This document shows, piece after piece, positions 7,457-14,507 of a stretch of 35,508 nt of DNA. The translations under genes were made by a program, and so were the position numbers. The notes beneath the pieces are model-generated. The model was not told the DNA's origin, searched no databases, and worked only from the letters and a program-made list of their open reading frames with translations. Each line of letters begins with the position of its first letter. Positions within the stretch are counted from its first letter, which is position 1. Source of the DNA: Planctomycetaceae bacterium (lineage in GTDB: Bacteria > Planctomycetota > Phycisphaerae > Phycisphaerales > UBA1924). The stretch lies in assembly GCA_027487735.1 (NCBI GenBank), contig JAIYDA010000098.1:1-35508 (forward strand), read 5' to 3'.

Positions 7457-7474
7457 TGTTAGTAACGTCTAACA
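7457..7474. promoter_or_regulatory. Inverted repeat TGTTAG-6-CTAACA in the divergent intergenic region
   Basis: Perfect 6-bp arms (7457-7462 and 7469-7474) lie in the AT-richest part of the 196-bp region between the divergently read folate enzyme and the lpoB-like operon. A TATAT element follows at about 7482. The location suits an operator or promoter-overlapping site for the lipoprotein operon; this is inference only. Confidence 0.35.
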
Positions 7475-7580
7475 TACAGAGGTATATCAGTCGTCGGCAC
7501 ATCAGCACTGCTCACGCGGGCTTTGGGCAGTTCCACTCGCCCCGCACTCGCCGAGCTTTCTTCGAAAGGGACCATCGATC

Positions 7581-8207
7581 ATGCGCACCGCAACTTCTCT
7601 CGTCGTTCTCGCTGGGCTTGGTCTGTCGAGCCTCGTCCTCACGGGCTGCACCCCGCCCCAGGGCTTCACGGGCGGTCGCGTCGACCCCACCCGCACCACC
7701 CGCGCCGAGGCAGGCAGCGCCCAGGTGCTGCCCGCCAGCCTCTTTGAGTTCTCCGACAAGGTCGCCCAGCAACTCGCTGCCGACATGAAGACCGTCCCCG
7801 CGCTGAACACCGAGTTCCGCCAGACCGTCGTCTTCGGCAACCTCGTGAACAAGACGGGCGTCGTCCCCACCAGCGACTTCGAGGCCTTCCGCACCCGCAT
7901 CCGCGGCAGCCTGATGCAGAGCCAGAACGTCCTCAAGAACGTGCGCTTCGTCGAGAACAAGGCGGGCGTCGACGCCAACATCCGCCGCGAGACAGGCCGC
8001 AGCACCGACCTGCTGGGCGAAGGCCGCCGCACCGAGCGCGCCGAGCTCGACCCCGCGAACACCTACTTCCTCGATGGCGAGATGTACCGCGTCGACCGCG
8101 GGCAGAGCAGCGTGAATCTCTACATGCTCAGCTACACCCTCACGAACATGGCAACGGGAGAGATCATCTGGCAGAACGCGCCGTATGAGGTGAAGCAGGC
8201 GCGCTAA
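7581..8207 (+). CDS. LpoB-like lipoprotein (penicillin-binding protein activator family)
   Basis: The 208-residue protein has a lipoprotein signal with lipobox LTG-Cys23. The mature part follows the LpoB/CsgG-N-like fold: a helix ('FSDKVAQQLAADM'), the strand segment 'RQTVVFGNLVNKTG', 'DFEAFRTRIRGSLMQS', 'NVRFVEN', then 'TYFLDGEMYRVDRGQSSVNLYMLSYTLTNMATGEIIWQN'. This C-terminal 'Y.L.f.L.n..tGeiiW.n..ev' ending is typical of LpoB. In E. coli, LpoB is an outer-membrane lipoprotein that activates PBP1B. Here it opens a plus-strand series that also includes a YcfL-like gene, which in E. coli is the neighbour of lpoB. Start ATG 7581 follows AAAGGGA. Which enzyme it activates in this organism is unknown. 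Confidence 0.85.
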   Translation: MRTATSLVVLAGLGLSSLVLTGCTPPQGFTGGRVDPTRTTRAEAGSAQVLPASLFEFSDKVAQQLAADMKTVPALNTEFRQTVVFGNLVNKTGVVPTSDFEAFRTRIRGSLMQSQNVLKNVRFVENKAGVDANIRRETGRSTDLLGEGRRTERAELDPANTYFLDGEMYRVDRGQSSVNLYMLSYTLTNMATGEIIWQNAPYEVKQAR

Positions 8208-8213
8208 AGAAGA

Positions 8214-8266
8214 GGTGTCCAGGTGTCGAGGTTTCGAGGTGTCAAGCGATCAGGTGTCGGGGGTTC
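8214..8266. repeat. AGGTGTCGAGG-type repeat (family d)
   Basis: AGGTGTCNAGG-like units (AGGTGTCCAGG, AGGTGTCGAGG, GAGGTGTCAAG, CAGGTGTCGGG) fill the spacer between the two LpoB-like genes. The frame of the second gene is open through it from a GTG at 8223, so it could be translated as an N-terminal extension, but its sequence is repeat-like rather than gene-like. Confidence 0.5.
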
Positions 8267-8270
8267 ACTC

Positions 8271-8885
8271 GTGAAGAGCAAGCCAAGCATCTCGCGCTGG
8301 TATGTTCTGTGGCTGTGCATCCTCGGCGCGTTTGCGCTGGGTGGGTGCACGGGTGGGGGCAGCACGCGCCTCACCACCGCCGACATGCAGAGCATGGCCC
8401 GCGAGGTCTCTGCCAAGCTCACCGCGAGCGACTTCATGCGCGGGCGCGACGCAAGCAGCGAGCGCATGCAGATCGCCCTCACCCGCCCAGAGAACCTGAC
8501 CGACGACGTCATGCCCCATCGCGAGCTCTGGTTCCTCATGGCGATGGTGCGGGCCGATGCCGACCTCATCGAGCTGGGCCGGCAAAAAAACTTCATCGTC
8601 ATCATCCCCGCCGACTCGCTGGCGGACATGCGCGAGTCGACATCTCCAACAACACCCCTGCGCGAGGGCTCGGCCTTCTTCCTGCGAGACGCCTCGCACA
8701 CCATCCACGCCACGCTCCGCAACGCCACCCGCACCAGCACCGAAGTCGCCTCGCGCGCCGCCGACTTCGCACGCAGCGACGTCTACCTCATCGACTTCCG
8801 CCTGCAAGCCGTCGCCACGGGCGAGCTCCTTTGGACCGACAGCGTCGAGCTCAAGCGCCAAGCCCTCGGTCGAAGCTTTGACTGA
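8271..8885 (+). CDS. Second LpoB-like lipoprotein
   Basis: Counting from the GTG at 8271, the 204-residue protein has a lipoprotein signal ending in lipobox ALGG-Cys26. The mature region parallels the preceding gene: a helix ('MQSMAREVSAKLTASDFM'), a beta region 'MQIALTRPENLTDD' and 'LIELGRQKNFIVIIP'. A C-terminal block 'SDVYLIDFRLQAVATGELLWTDSVELKRQALGRSFD' is the LpoB-type 'Y.l.F.l....tGe.lW' ending. The open frame starts at GTG 8223, but that part lies in a dispersed repeat, so the shorter start is preferred even though its ribosome binding site (GGGGG) is weak. It may form a heteromeric or redundant activator with its neighbour. It lies 63 bp after the first lpoB-like gene and is probably co-transcribed. 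Confidence 0.75.
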   Translation: MKSKPSISRWYVLWLCILGAFALGGCTGGGSTRLTTADMQSMAREVSAKLTASDFMRGRDASSERMQIALTRPENLTDDVMPHRELWFLMAMVRADADLIELGRQKNFIVIIPADSLADMRESTSPTTPLREGSAFFLRDASHTIHATLRNATRTSTEVASRAADFARSDVYLIDFRLQAVATGELLWTDSVELKRQALGRSFD

Positions 8886-8894
8886 ACACGATTC

Positions 8895-8936
8895 ATCACA
8901 GAGACGCAGAGAGTGAGAGCAAGATGAGAAGAAGAA
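8895..8936 (+). repeat. CACAGAGACGCAGAG repeat, left arm (family c)
   Basis: A purine-rich arm (cacagagacgcagagagtg...aagatgagaag) begins 10 bp after the second lpoB-like stop. Its reverse complement, with small changes, occurs at 9081-9130, leaving about 145 bp between the arms. The 252-bp interval 8886-9137 has no other recognisable content. Confidence 0.75.
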
Positions 8937-9080
8937 GCGAGTGGTGCCTGAGACTTGGTCACTGGAAAGGAGACGAAGCCAAGGCCCAGCCCATGACGAG
9001 TCACGCACGACTCAGCGCATGAACCCTCGCCCAATCGCAAACACCCAACCCACTCTCCCCTCCCCCCACCCCATATCCCC

Positions 9081-9130
9081 CTCATCTTGCTCAACCCCTC
9101 TGCATCTCTGTGCTGAGAATCTTCTTCTCC
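9081..9130 (-). repeat. CACAGAGACGCAGAG repeat, right arm (family c)
   Basis: This is a pyrimidine-rich inverted copy of the arm at 8895-8936 (ctcatcttgctc...ctctgcatctctgtg). It ends only 7 bp before the ATG of the next gene, so its transcript would lie in that gene's leader and could pair with the left arm. Confidence 0.75.
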
Positions 9131-9137
9131 TTGTTCC

Positions 9138-10889
9138 ATGCCCCGCGCCCTGCCCCATCTCCTGCTTGTCCCCGCTCTCGTGGTCGGCGGCTGCTCGCAC
9201 GCGCAGATCGACCCCGCCGCCGAGCGCTTCGCCCGCGCGGGCGACTTCGGCAAAGCCGCCGCCATCGTCCAGCGTCAAGTCTCGCAAGATGCCTCCGACC
9301 GCGACTACATGCTCACGCGCCTGCGCCTCGTGAGCATGGGCATCGCCGAGGGCCAGCCCGCGATGGTCGATGAAGCCGCGAACCAGCTCTTCGCGCTCCT
9401 CCGCACCCAGGGCGTGAACGAGGACAAAGCCGTCGCCACCGTCGTCCTCAACGAGGGCCAGCGCGTCTGGAAGGGCGAGCCCTTCGAGCAGGCGATGGCC
9501 TACGCCACCATCGCGATGCAAAAAGCCATGCTGGGCGAGTGGGACAACGCCCGCGCCGCCAGCAACGCCAGCCTCTTCCTCCTGCGAGACTTCTCGCAGG
9601 CCATGGGCAAGGACGGCTCGCCCGAAGAGCTCGCCCAGTTCGCGCGCAGCAAAGCCAAGAACGACGAGAGCGCAGCCGACGCGATCCTCGACAATGGCTA
9701 CGTCGTCGGACGCACCGACTTCGCCCTGGGCTATCTGCTGAATGCCGCGAGCAACTCCGCCCTCGCCCGCGACCCCGAAGCCAGCGACAATCTGCTCGCC
9801 GCCGAGGCAGCACGCAGTTCCCTCGCGCCCGTCGCGGCCCGCATGCGTTCTCCCTTCAACACCCTCCTCGTCGTCGAGGCGGGCGAGGGCCCGCAAAAGA
9901 TCTCTTTCGGCGAGGACAACACCCTCACCCGCTACGAGCCCCGCACCCGCAGCGACGAGCGCGAGCTCCAGTTCATCGTGCGCGATGCCAACGGCAACGT
10001 GCTCGATCAGGGCAGCGTTCCATTCGCCACCGACGTGAACGCCATGGCCCGCAGCCACCGCTGGAACGATTTGCAGACGGTGCGCAACATCAAGAGCGCG
10101 CTGGGCTCTGCGATGGTGCTGGGTGGGCTCGTCGTCGCGAGCGAAGCCAAGGACAACGAAGCCAAGCTCGCCGGCGCCCTCGTCGCTGGGCTGGGCCTGC
10201 TCATGAAGGCAGGCTCCGGTGCCGACACGCGCTACGCCGAGTTGTTGCCCCAGCGCGTGTACGTGCTGCCTTTGCAGCTCAGCATGCCGGGCACGCAGGT
10301 GGAGCTCGCCATTGCGGGCGAAAGCGCGAGCGCCACCACCCTCTGGGGCCTGGGCGCACCCAGCCTGCGGGGCGGCGCGCCAAGGCCCATGCAGCTGCGC
10401 GTTGTCCGCATGCCCAGCACCACGGGCCAGCGCTGGCGCACCGCTCTGCCCATCTTCGCCAGCGAGCTGACCGACCAGGCGGGCCTGCGCATCCCCGGAG
10501 ACGACCTGCCCTTTATCTTTGGCGGCCGCTGCCTCCGCACGCCCACGCCCGACGCGATGGAACGCTACCACAACGCGGGCAACCTGCTGGGACTCACGCA
10601 CATCGACCTTGAGAACATCTACCGCGCCGAGGGCATCGCCCTCCGCGTCGAAGACCAGCGCGGCATCTTCGCCCCGCACGTCGTCGATGGGTTGGACGAT
10701 GGCCGCGCAAGCCTCGTGCCCCCGCTGGGCGGCACCATCGGCGCCCTCCGCGTCTTCGGGCGCGAGCCCCGCACGTTTGTGGGCAAGAGCGAAGAGTGGC
10801 AGCGTGCCTTCGACCAGGTCCGCGATCAAAAAACAGCACCAACTTCGGAACCGGGGAATCGAGCAAGCGTCGCAAGTGATCGGAAGTGA
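9138..10889 (+). CDS. COG3014-like large lipoprotein
   Basis: The 583-residue product begins with a short lipoprotein signal (lipobox VGG-Cys19). It continues with a TPR-like helical region (about residues 25-200: 'AAERFARAGDFGKAAAIVQRQ', 'KAVATVVLNEGQRVWKGEPFEQAMAYATIAM') and then a beta-rich domain with a short hydrophobic segment near 330-360 ('SALGSAMVLGGLVVASEA... LAGALVAGLGLLM'). This order resembles the COG3014 family of gamma-proteobacterial lipoproteins, which I recall next to ycfL and lpoB genes. The next gene is indeed YcfL-like. Probably anchored in the outer or cytoplasmic membrane facing the periplasm. The function is unknown; a role with the LpoB-like proteins in peptidoglycan synthesis is inferred from context only. 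Confidence 0.7.
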   Translation: MPRALPHLLLVPALVVGGCSHAQIDPAAERFARAGDFGKAAAIVQRQVSQDASDRDYMLTRLRLVSMGIAEGQPAMVDEAANQLFALLRTQGVNEDKAVATVVLNEGQRVWKGEPFEQAMAYATIAMQKAMLGEWDNARAASNASLFLLRDFSQAMGKDGSPEELAQFARSKAKNDESAADAILDNGYVVGRTDFALGYLLNAASNSALARDPEASDNLLAAEAARSSLAPVAARMRSPFNTLLVVEAGEGPQKISFGEDNTLTRYEPRTRSDERELQFIVRDANGNVLDQGSVPFATDVNAMARSHRWNDLQTVRNIKSALGSAMVLGGLVVASEAKDNEAKLAGALVAGLGLLMKAGSGADTRYAELLPQRVYVLPLQLSMPGTQVELAIAGESASATTLWGLGAPSLRGGAPRPMQLRVVRMPSTTGQRWRTALPIFASELTDQAGLRIPGDDLPFIFGGRCLRTPTPDAMERYHNAGNLLGLTHIDLENIYRAEGIALRVEDQRGIFAPHVVDGLDDGRASLVPPLGGTIGALRVFGREPRTFVGKSEEWQRAFDQVRDQKTAPTSEPGNRASVASDRK

Positions 10890-10937
10890 GTAGTTACTAA
10901 TCTCGTCATCAAGAGGCCAGAAGCCTGGGAGGTTGTC

Positions 10938-11390
10938 ATGGGTTTGCACAGCATGCAGCGTGGTCAGCGGTTCAGCAGCGTCGTCGCGTTCGGTGCGGTC
11001 CTTGCGGGCGGGCTCGCTGCCAGCCTGCTCTCGGGCTGCAACACCGTGCACGGCCCCATCAGCGCCGGGGGCGACCCCGTCAGCCGCGCGAACTACCCCC
11101 GCGTCACCGTCGATCCGCAGCTCGCAGGCTGGATCGTCGTCGACCAGCCCGTGGTCGCCAAGACCGACGTGCTGAAGGTCACCGTCCCCGTGCGCCTCAC
11201 CAGCGACAACAGCGCAAGCAACGTGCAATACCGCATCCTCTTCTTCGACGCCAGCGGCGCACCCGCCCGCGGCGGCGACATGAACTGGACGTTCCTCAAC
11301 CTCCCCCCGCGCGACCAGCGCTTCCTCGTCGCCAACTCCATGGACAGCGACGCGGCTGACTGGCGCTGCGAGATCCGCGTCGCGCGCTAG
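10938..11390 (+). CDS. YcfL-like (DUF1425) lipoprotein
   Basis: The 150-residue product has lipobox LSG-Cys34. Its mature domain has the YcfL pattern: 'VTVDPQLAGWIVVDQPVVAKTDVLKVTVPVRLTSD', 'NVQYRILFFDASG', then an 'MNWTFLNLPPRDQRFLVANSMDSDAADWRCEIR' ending, i.e. an immunoglobulin-like beta-sandwich describing a modified-sugar or protein-binding fold of unknown ligand. The start ATG 10938 has GGGAGG 5 nt upstream. In E. coli ycfL is adjacent to lpoB; the same association here, in a distant phylum, supports a shared function. It sits 48 bp after the COG3014-like gene. Confidence 0.82.
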   Translation: MGLHSMQRGQRFSSVVAFGAVLAGGLAASLLSGCNTVHGPISAGGDPVSRANYPRVTVDPQLAGWIVVDQPVVAKTDVLKVTVPVRLTSDNSASNVQYRILFFDASGAPARGGDMNWTFLNLPPRDQRFLVANSMDSDAADWRCEIRVAR

Positions 11391-11428
11391 TGCCGCGGCG
11401 CTCGGCGAAGGAAGAAAGACATCAGCAC

Positions 11429-11475
11429 AAAGACTTCAGCACAGAGACACAGAGACGCAGAGCAAGATGAGAAGA
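11429..11475 (+). repeat. CACAGAGACGCAGAG repeat, left arm (family c)
   Basis: The arm (cagcacagagacacagagacgcagagcaagatgagaag...) has its inverted partner at 11675-11716. The 199 bp between are purine-rich on the left and pyrimidine-rich on the right, and contain a further inverted pair, CTCAAGAG (about 11514) and CTCTTGAG (about 11653). The whole 384-bp gene-free interval 11391-11774 is occupied by this structure. Confidence 0.75.
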
Positions 11476-11674
11476 AACGAAGAGAGAGAGAAAGAAGGGA
11501 GTGTCAGATGTGTCTCAAGAGAGTGGATTGTGAGAGTCTTCACGCGCGCGGCGAAGTGAGTGAAGCAAACCAAGGGCAGCGACACCAACCGTCCATGCCC
11601 ATCCCACAACACCATCCCTCCCTGCTTCCATCATCGAAACAGCCCAGCCAAGACTCTTGAGCATCCCAACCACT

Positions 11675-11716
11675 CTTCTCCCCTCCTCTTCCTCTCCGTC
11701 TCTGTGTCTCTGTGCG
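11675..11716 (-). repeat. CACAGAGACGCAGAG repeat, right arm (family c)
   Basis: Inverted copy (ctcttcctctccgtctctgtgtctctgtgcg) of the arm at 11429-11475, ending about 58 bp before the next start codon. Confidence 0.75.
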
Positions 11717-11774
11717 AAAACCGAACTCCACGAATACCCCTCGCGTCCCCCGCGCACCCCGAAAGGCAGCCCCC

Positions 11775-13436
11775 ATGAACGCCCGCATCCTCTCGCTCGT
11801 TGTCGGTAGCGTGCTCACAGCCGCGCTCGCCGCTCCCGTGCTCGCGCAATACAAGCCCCTGCCCCCCGCCCAGCAGCCCGCTGCGCCAGGCAGCGACCGC
11901 CTGAGCACCAACGCGGGCTTCGTCGATGCCTACGTCCGCAGCGGCTCGCCCCGCCTGCTCTTCACCTGGAGTGGCCTGGGCACCACCGAAGCGCGCCTCG
12001 CCCAGCAGCTCGTCGCCCGCCTCGAGGACCAGTTCCGCGACCCCGCCATCAGCGTCGTCGACGCCGGAGCCCGCGCAGGCCTCGACACCAAGCAGCGCGA
12101 GAGCCTCCGCCGCAACGACGAGTTCGCAGCCGCCCGCATCGCCGCCAGCGACACGAGCGCCGACGTCGTGGTCACCATCGACGTCGAGCCCAACACCATG
12201 CCCGGCGCCGCCAGCAAGACGATGGCCAGCTATAGCGTCGTGAACCTCCGCACCGCAACCACCATCGACCGCTGGAGCTTCGAGCTCACGCCCGACCCGC
12301 AGAGCGGCTCCATCGACACCCTCCGCGTGCAGGAATACGCCAAGGCCATCTCCGCGCGCATCGCACGCGAGTGGGAGCGGGCATATGTCGCGGGCAGTGG
12401 GGGCGGAGCCTTCACCCGCTACGAGCTGCGCCTCGTGGGCGACTATCAAGAAGACGACCTCGTCGCGCTGCGCGATGCCCTGGGCACCATGCCGGGCGTG
12501 CGCAGCGGCAGCGCAGTGCTGCGGGGCGAAGCCACCAGCGCCGCAACCAAGCTCACCACCTTCGAGGTCCTCGCAAGCCTCGATGCCCTGAGCATGCGCC
12601 AGGCCCTGCGCCTCGCCACCGCCGAGCAGCTGGGCATGACCGCCCAAATCCTCGAAACCAGCGGCTCGCGCATCGACGTCCGCCTCACGCCCCTCAACCT
12701 CAGCAGCCGCGAGCTCGCCCTCAGCGGCGGCCCGCAAACCACCCGCAACGCCAGCGAGCGCGCCCGCCTGCGCGAGGCCTATTCCAAGGCCGGCTCGCCC
12801 AGCCTCGCCGTGCTCATCAGCCGCGTCGCGGGCGACCCCGTGCAGCCCGTCGAGTTCGCGAGCGAGCCCCTCACCGTGGGCGACAGCACCAACGTCGTCA
12901 TCGCCGATCGCGTGGGCAACGTGGGCGGCCAGCCCGTGCAAGTCGACCCCGTCACGCGCGAGGTCATCCGCGGCAAGCTGCAAGACGACCGCCAGGCCCG
13001 CAGCGACCAGCGCGCCATCGACAGCGTGCAGCTCGAGAACAAGGTCATCGAGCGCCTCACCAACCTGGGCCTGAACCTGCGCGACATCGCCAGCGCAGCG
13101 CCCGCCGCTGGCCAAGCGGCGCCAGCCCCCGGCAGCGTGGTGGGCGAGCGCTCCTACGCCCTGCAGATGGCCCGCAGCGTGAACGCCGACGTCGTCGTCA
13201 CAGGCGTCAGCCGCACCACCCGCCTCGCCGACGCTGGCACGCCCGAGGGCCCCACCCTGCGCGTCGAAGTCAGCCTCCGCGCCATCCGCGTGAGCGACGG
13301 CACCATCCTCGCCGCCAGCAGCGCAAGCCGCGACGTGCTCGCTGCCCTCGCCACGCAAGACCAAGCCGTGGACGACCTCACCGCGCAAGTCGTGGGCCGC
13401 CTCGCGACCTCGCTGGTCGAGAGCTGGGAGAAGTAG
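11775..13436 (+). CDS. Large secreted protein of the LpoB/YcfL cluster
   Basis: The 553-residue product starts with a Sec signal peptide ('MNARILSLVVGSVLTAALAAPVLAQ', cleavage near residue 25) without a lipobox Cys. Three similar alpha/beta segments follow. The first has 'LLFTWSGLGTTEARLAQQLVARLEDQFRDPAISVVDAG' and 'ADVVVTIDVEP'. The middle has 'YELRLVGDYQEDDLVALRDALGTMPGV'. The third has 'NADVVVTGVSRTTRLADAG...LRVEVSLRAIRVSDGTILAASSAS'. The 'aDvvv.g...r......v.vslRai.vsdG.ilA' pattern is that of CsgG/LpoB-like or FlgT-like periplasmic domains, so this may be a multi-domain relative of the lipoproteins upstream. A repeat interval of 384 bp separates it from the YcfL gene, so it may have its own promoter. 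Function unassigned. Confidence 0.72.
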   Translation: MNARILSLVVGSVLTAALAAPVLAQYKPLPPAQQPAAPGSDRLSTNAGFVDAYVRSGSPRLLFTWSGLGTTEARLAQQLVARLEDQFRDPAISVVDAGARAGLDTKQRESLRRNDEFAAARIAASDTSADVVVTIDVEPNTMPGAASKTMASYSVVNLRTATTIDRWSFELTPDPQSGSIDTLRVQEYAKAISARIAREWERAYVAGSGGGAFTRYELRLVGDYQEDDLVALRDALGTMPGVRSGSAVLRGEATSAATKLTTFEVLASLDALSMRQALRLATAEQLGMTAQILETSGSRIDVRLTPLNLSSRELALSGGPQTTRNASERARLREAYSKAGSPSLAVLISRVAGDPVQPVEFASEPLTVGDSTNVVIADRVGNVGGQPVQVDPVTREVIRGKLQDDRQARSDQRAIDSVQLENKVIERLTNLGLNLRDIASAAPAAGQAAPAPGSVVGERSYALQMARSVNADVVVTGVSRTTRLADAGTPEGPTLRVEVSLRAIRVSDGTILAASSASRDVLAALATQDQAVDDLTAQVVGRLATSLVESWEK

Positions 13437-13571
13437 GGCACAAGCACGTCAGGCGTTGCGAGCCCAAGGCGCGACGCCTGACATGCGTCGGCAGAAGCAC
13501 TGCCCATTCTGGCGACCAACATCGCATCCGCCATGACGGCGGCTGACCGGACGCCGTTCGCCCGCGTCTCC

Positions 13572-13607
13572 CCGAATGCCGAATGCCGAATGCCCAATGC
13601 CGAATCC
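13572..13607. repeat. (CGAATGC)n repeat (family a)
   Basis: Four to five CGAATGC units with variants lie between two convergent genes (stops at 13436 and 13645). The family also occurs at 5253-5310 and 33421-33514. The rest of the 208-bp gap shows nothing recognisable. Confidence 0.75.
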
Positions 13608-13644
13608 CTCTTCCCCACACTTCCAAAACTACCCAGCTCTCTAC

Positions 13645-14445
13645 CTACTCCCGCTCCACCCACCCCAGCCCCCGAAACAACGCCCGCGTCGGCGGAATCG
13701 TCTCCGCCCCGTGCACACTCTCAAACTCCGCGATCGTGTCCACCGGCACCAGCCGCACCTCGCTGTACTCCCAGCTTCGCGGAGCCAGCGTCGCCATGAG
13801 CTCGTGCGCATCCACCCCAAGGTCCACCACCATCACGATGTCGTCGCTGCTCGCCTCGTCATCGCGCACAATCGCCACAGTCGCGCCCCGCGCCCGTGCA
13901 AGCGACAGGCCCACCTCCTCCTGCACCTCGCGCGCCAGCTGCCTCGCAACGTCCGCCTCCGTCAGCACCACCATCTGCTCGCCCGCCGCGCTCTGCCGCA
14001 GCCCCTCGGGCACCTCCAAGCCCCCGCTGGGCCCAAGCTCCCACATGTTCGGATAGCACGAAACTCCTGCCGCACGCTTCCCCAGCAGCACATGCTCGCG
14101 CCCGCTCGCATCGCTCGCTTGCAGCACGCCCGTCACGCTGAGCAGCCGCGTGCCCGTGCGCACCTCAGGCTGCACCGCAAGCCTCGCATACCGATCCACG
14201 CGCGCCCGGATCGTGTTGTCCCCAGCGGGCAGGCTCGTCACGCCCAGAATCGCCCCATCAAAGTACTTCGGATTCTTGCGACGCAGCTCCTCCCACCGCG
14301 CGGCCTCCGCCTCGCTCAGCCCCTCCTCCGCCCGCCCATCGCGCACCGCAACCACCCGCAATGGCCCATGCAGCAAAGGCAAGGGCCACACCGCAACCCG
14401 CGGCGCAACGCCGCACACAAACGCTTTGTTGGGCACGACGCGCAT
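13645..14445 (-). CDS. Nudix hydrolase with an insertion in the Nudix box
   Basis: The 266-residue product carries a Nudix signature whose second half is canonical: R172-E173-V-Q-E176-E177-V-G179-L. The glycine start of the box ('GPSGGLEVPEG', residues 138-148) is separated from it by about 16 extra residues compared with the usual G-x5-E-x7-RE spacing. The N-terminal ~110 residues form an additional domain ('KNPKYFDGAILGVTSL', 'DRYARLAVQPEVR'), of the kind seen in Nudix enzymes acting on nucleotide-sugars or in plant Nudix relatives. Substrate unknown. It follows the leucyl aminopeptidase gene by 62 bp on the same strand and is likely co-transcribed. ATG 14445 is the first in-frame start. 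Confidence 0.82.
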   Translation of the reverse strand: MRVVPNKAFVCGVAPRVAVWPLPLLHGPLRVVAVRDGRAEEGLSEAEAARWEELRRKNPKYFDGAILGVTSLPAGDNTIRARVDRYARLAVQPEVRTGTRLLSVTGVLQASDASGREHVLLGKRAAGVSCYPNMWELGPSGGLEVPEGLRQSAAGEQMVVLTEADVARQLAREVQEEVGLSLARARGATVAIVRDDEASSDDIVMVVDLGVDAHELMATLAPRSWEYSEVRLVPVDTIAEFESVHGAETIPPTRALFRGLGWVERE

Positions 14446-14507
14446 GCTGTCTCACGCCCTCTCTGGTGCTTGCCGCAAACAACGAAATGCCGCCTGCCTC
14501 CCCCGCC

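Noticed and set aside
9012-11228. Minus-strand open frame opposite the COG3014-like gene
   Set aside because: Gly/Ala/Glu/His-rich shadow of a lipoprotein gene with a clear signal peptide on the plus strand.
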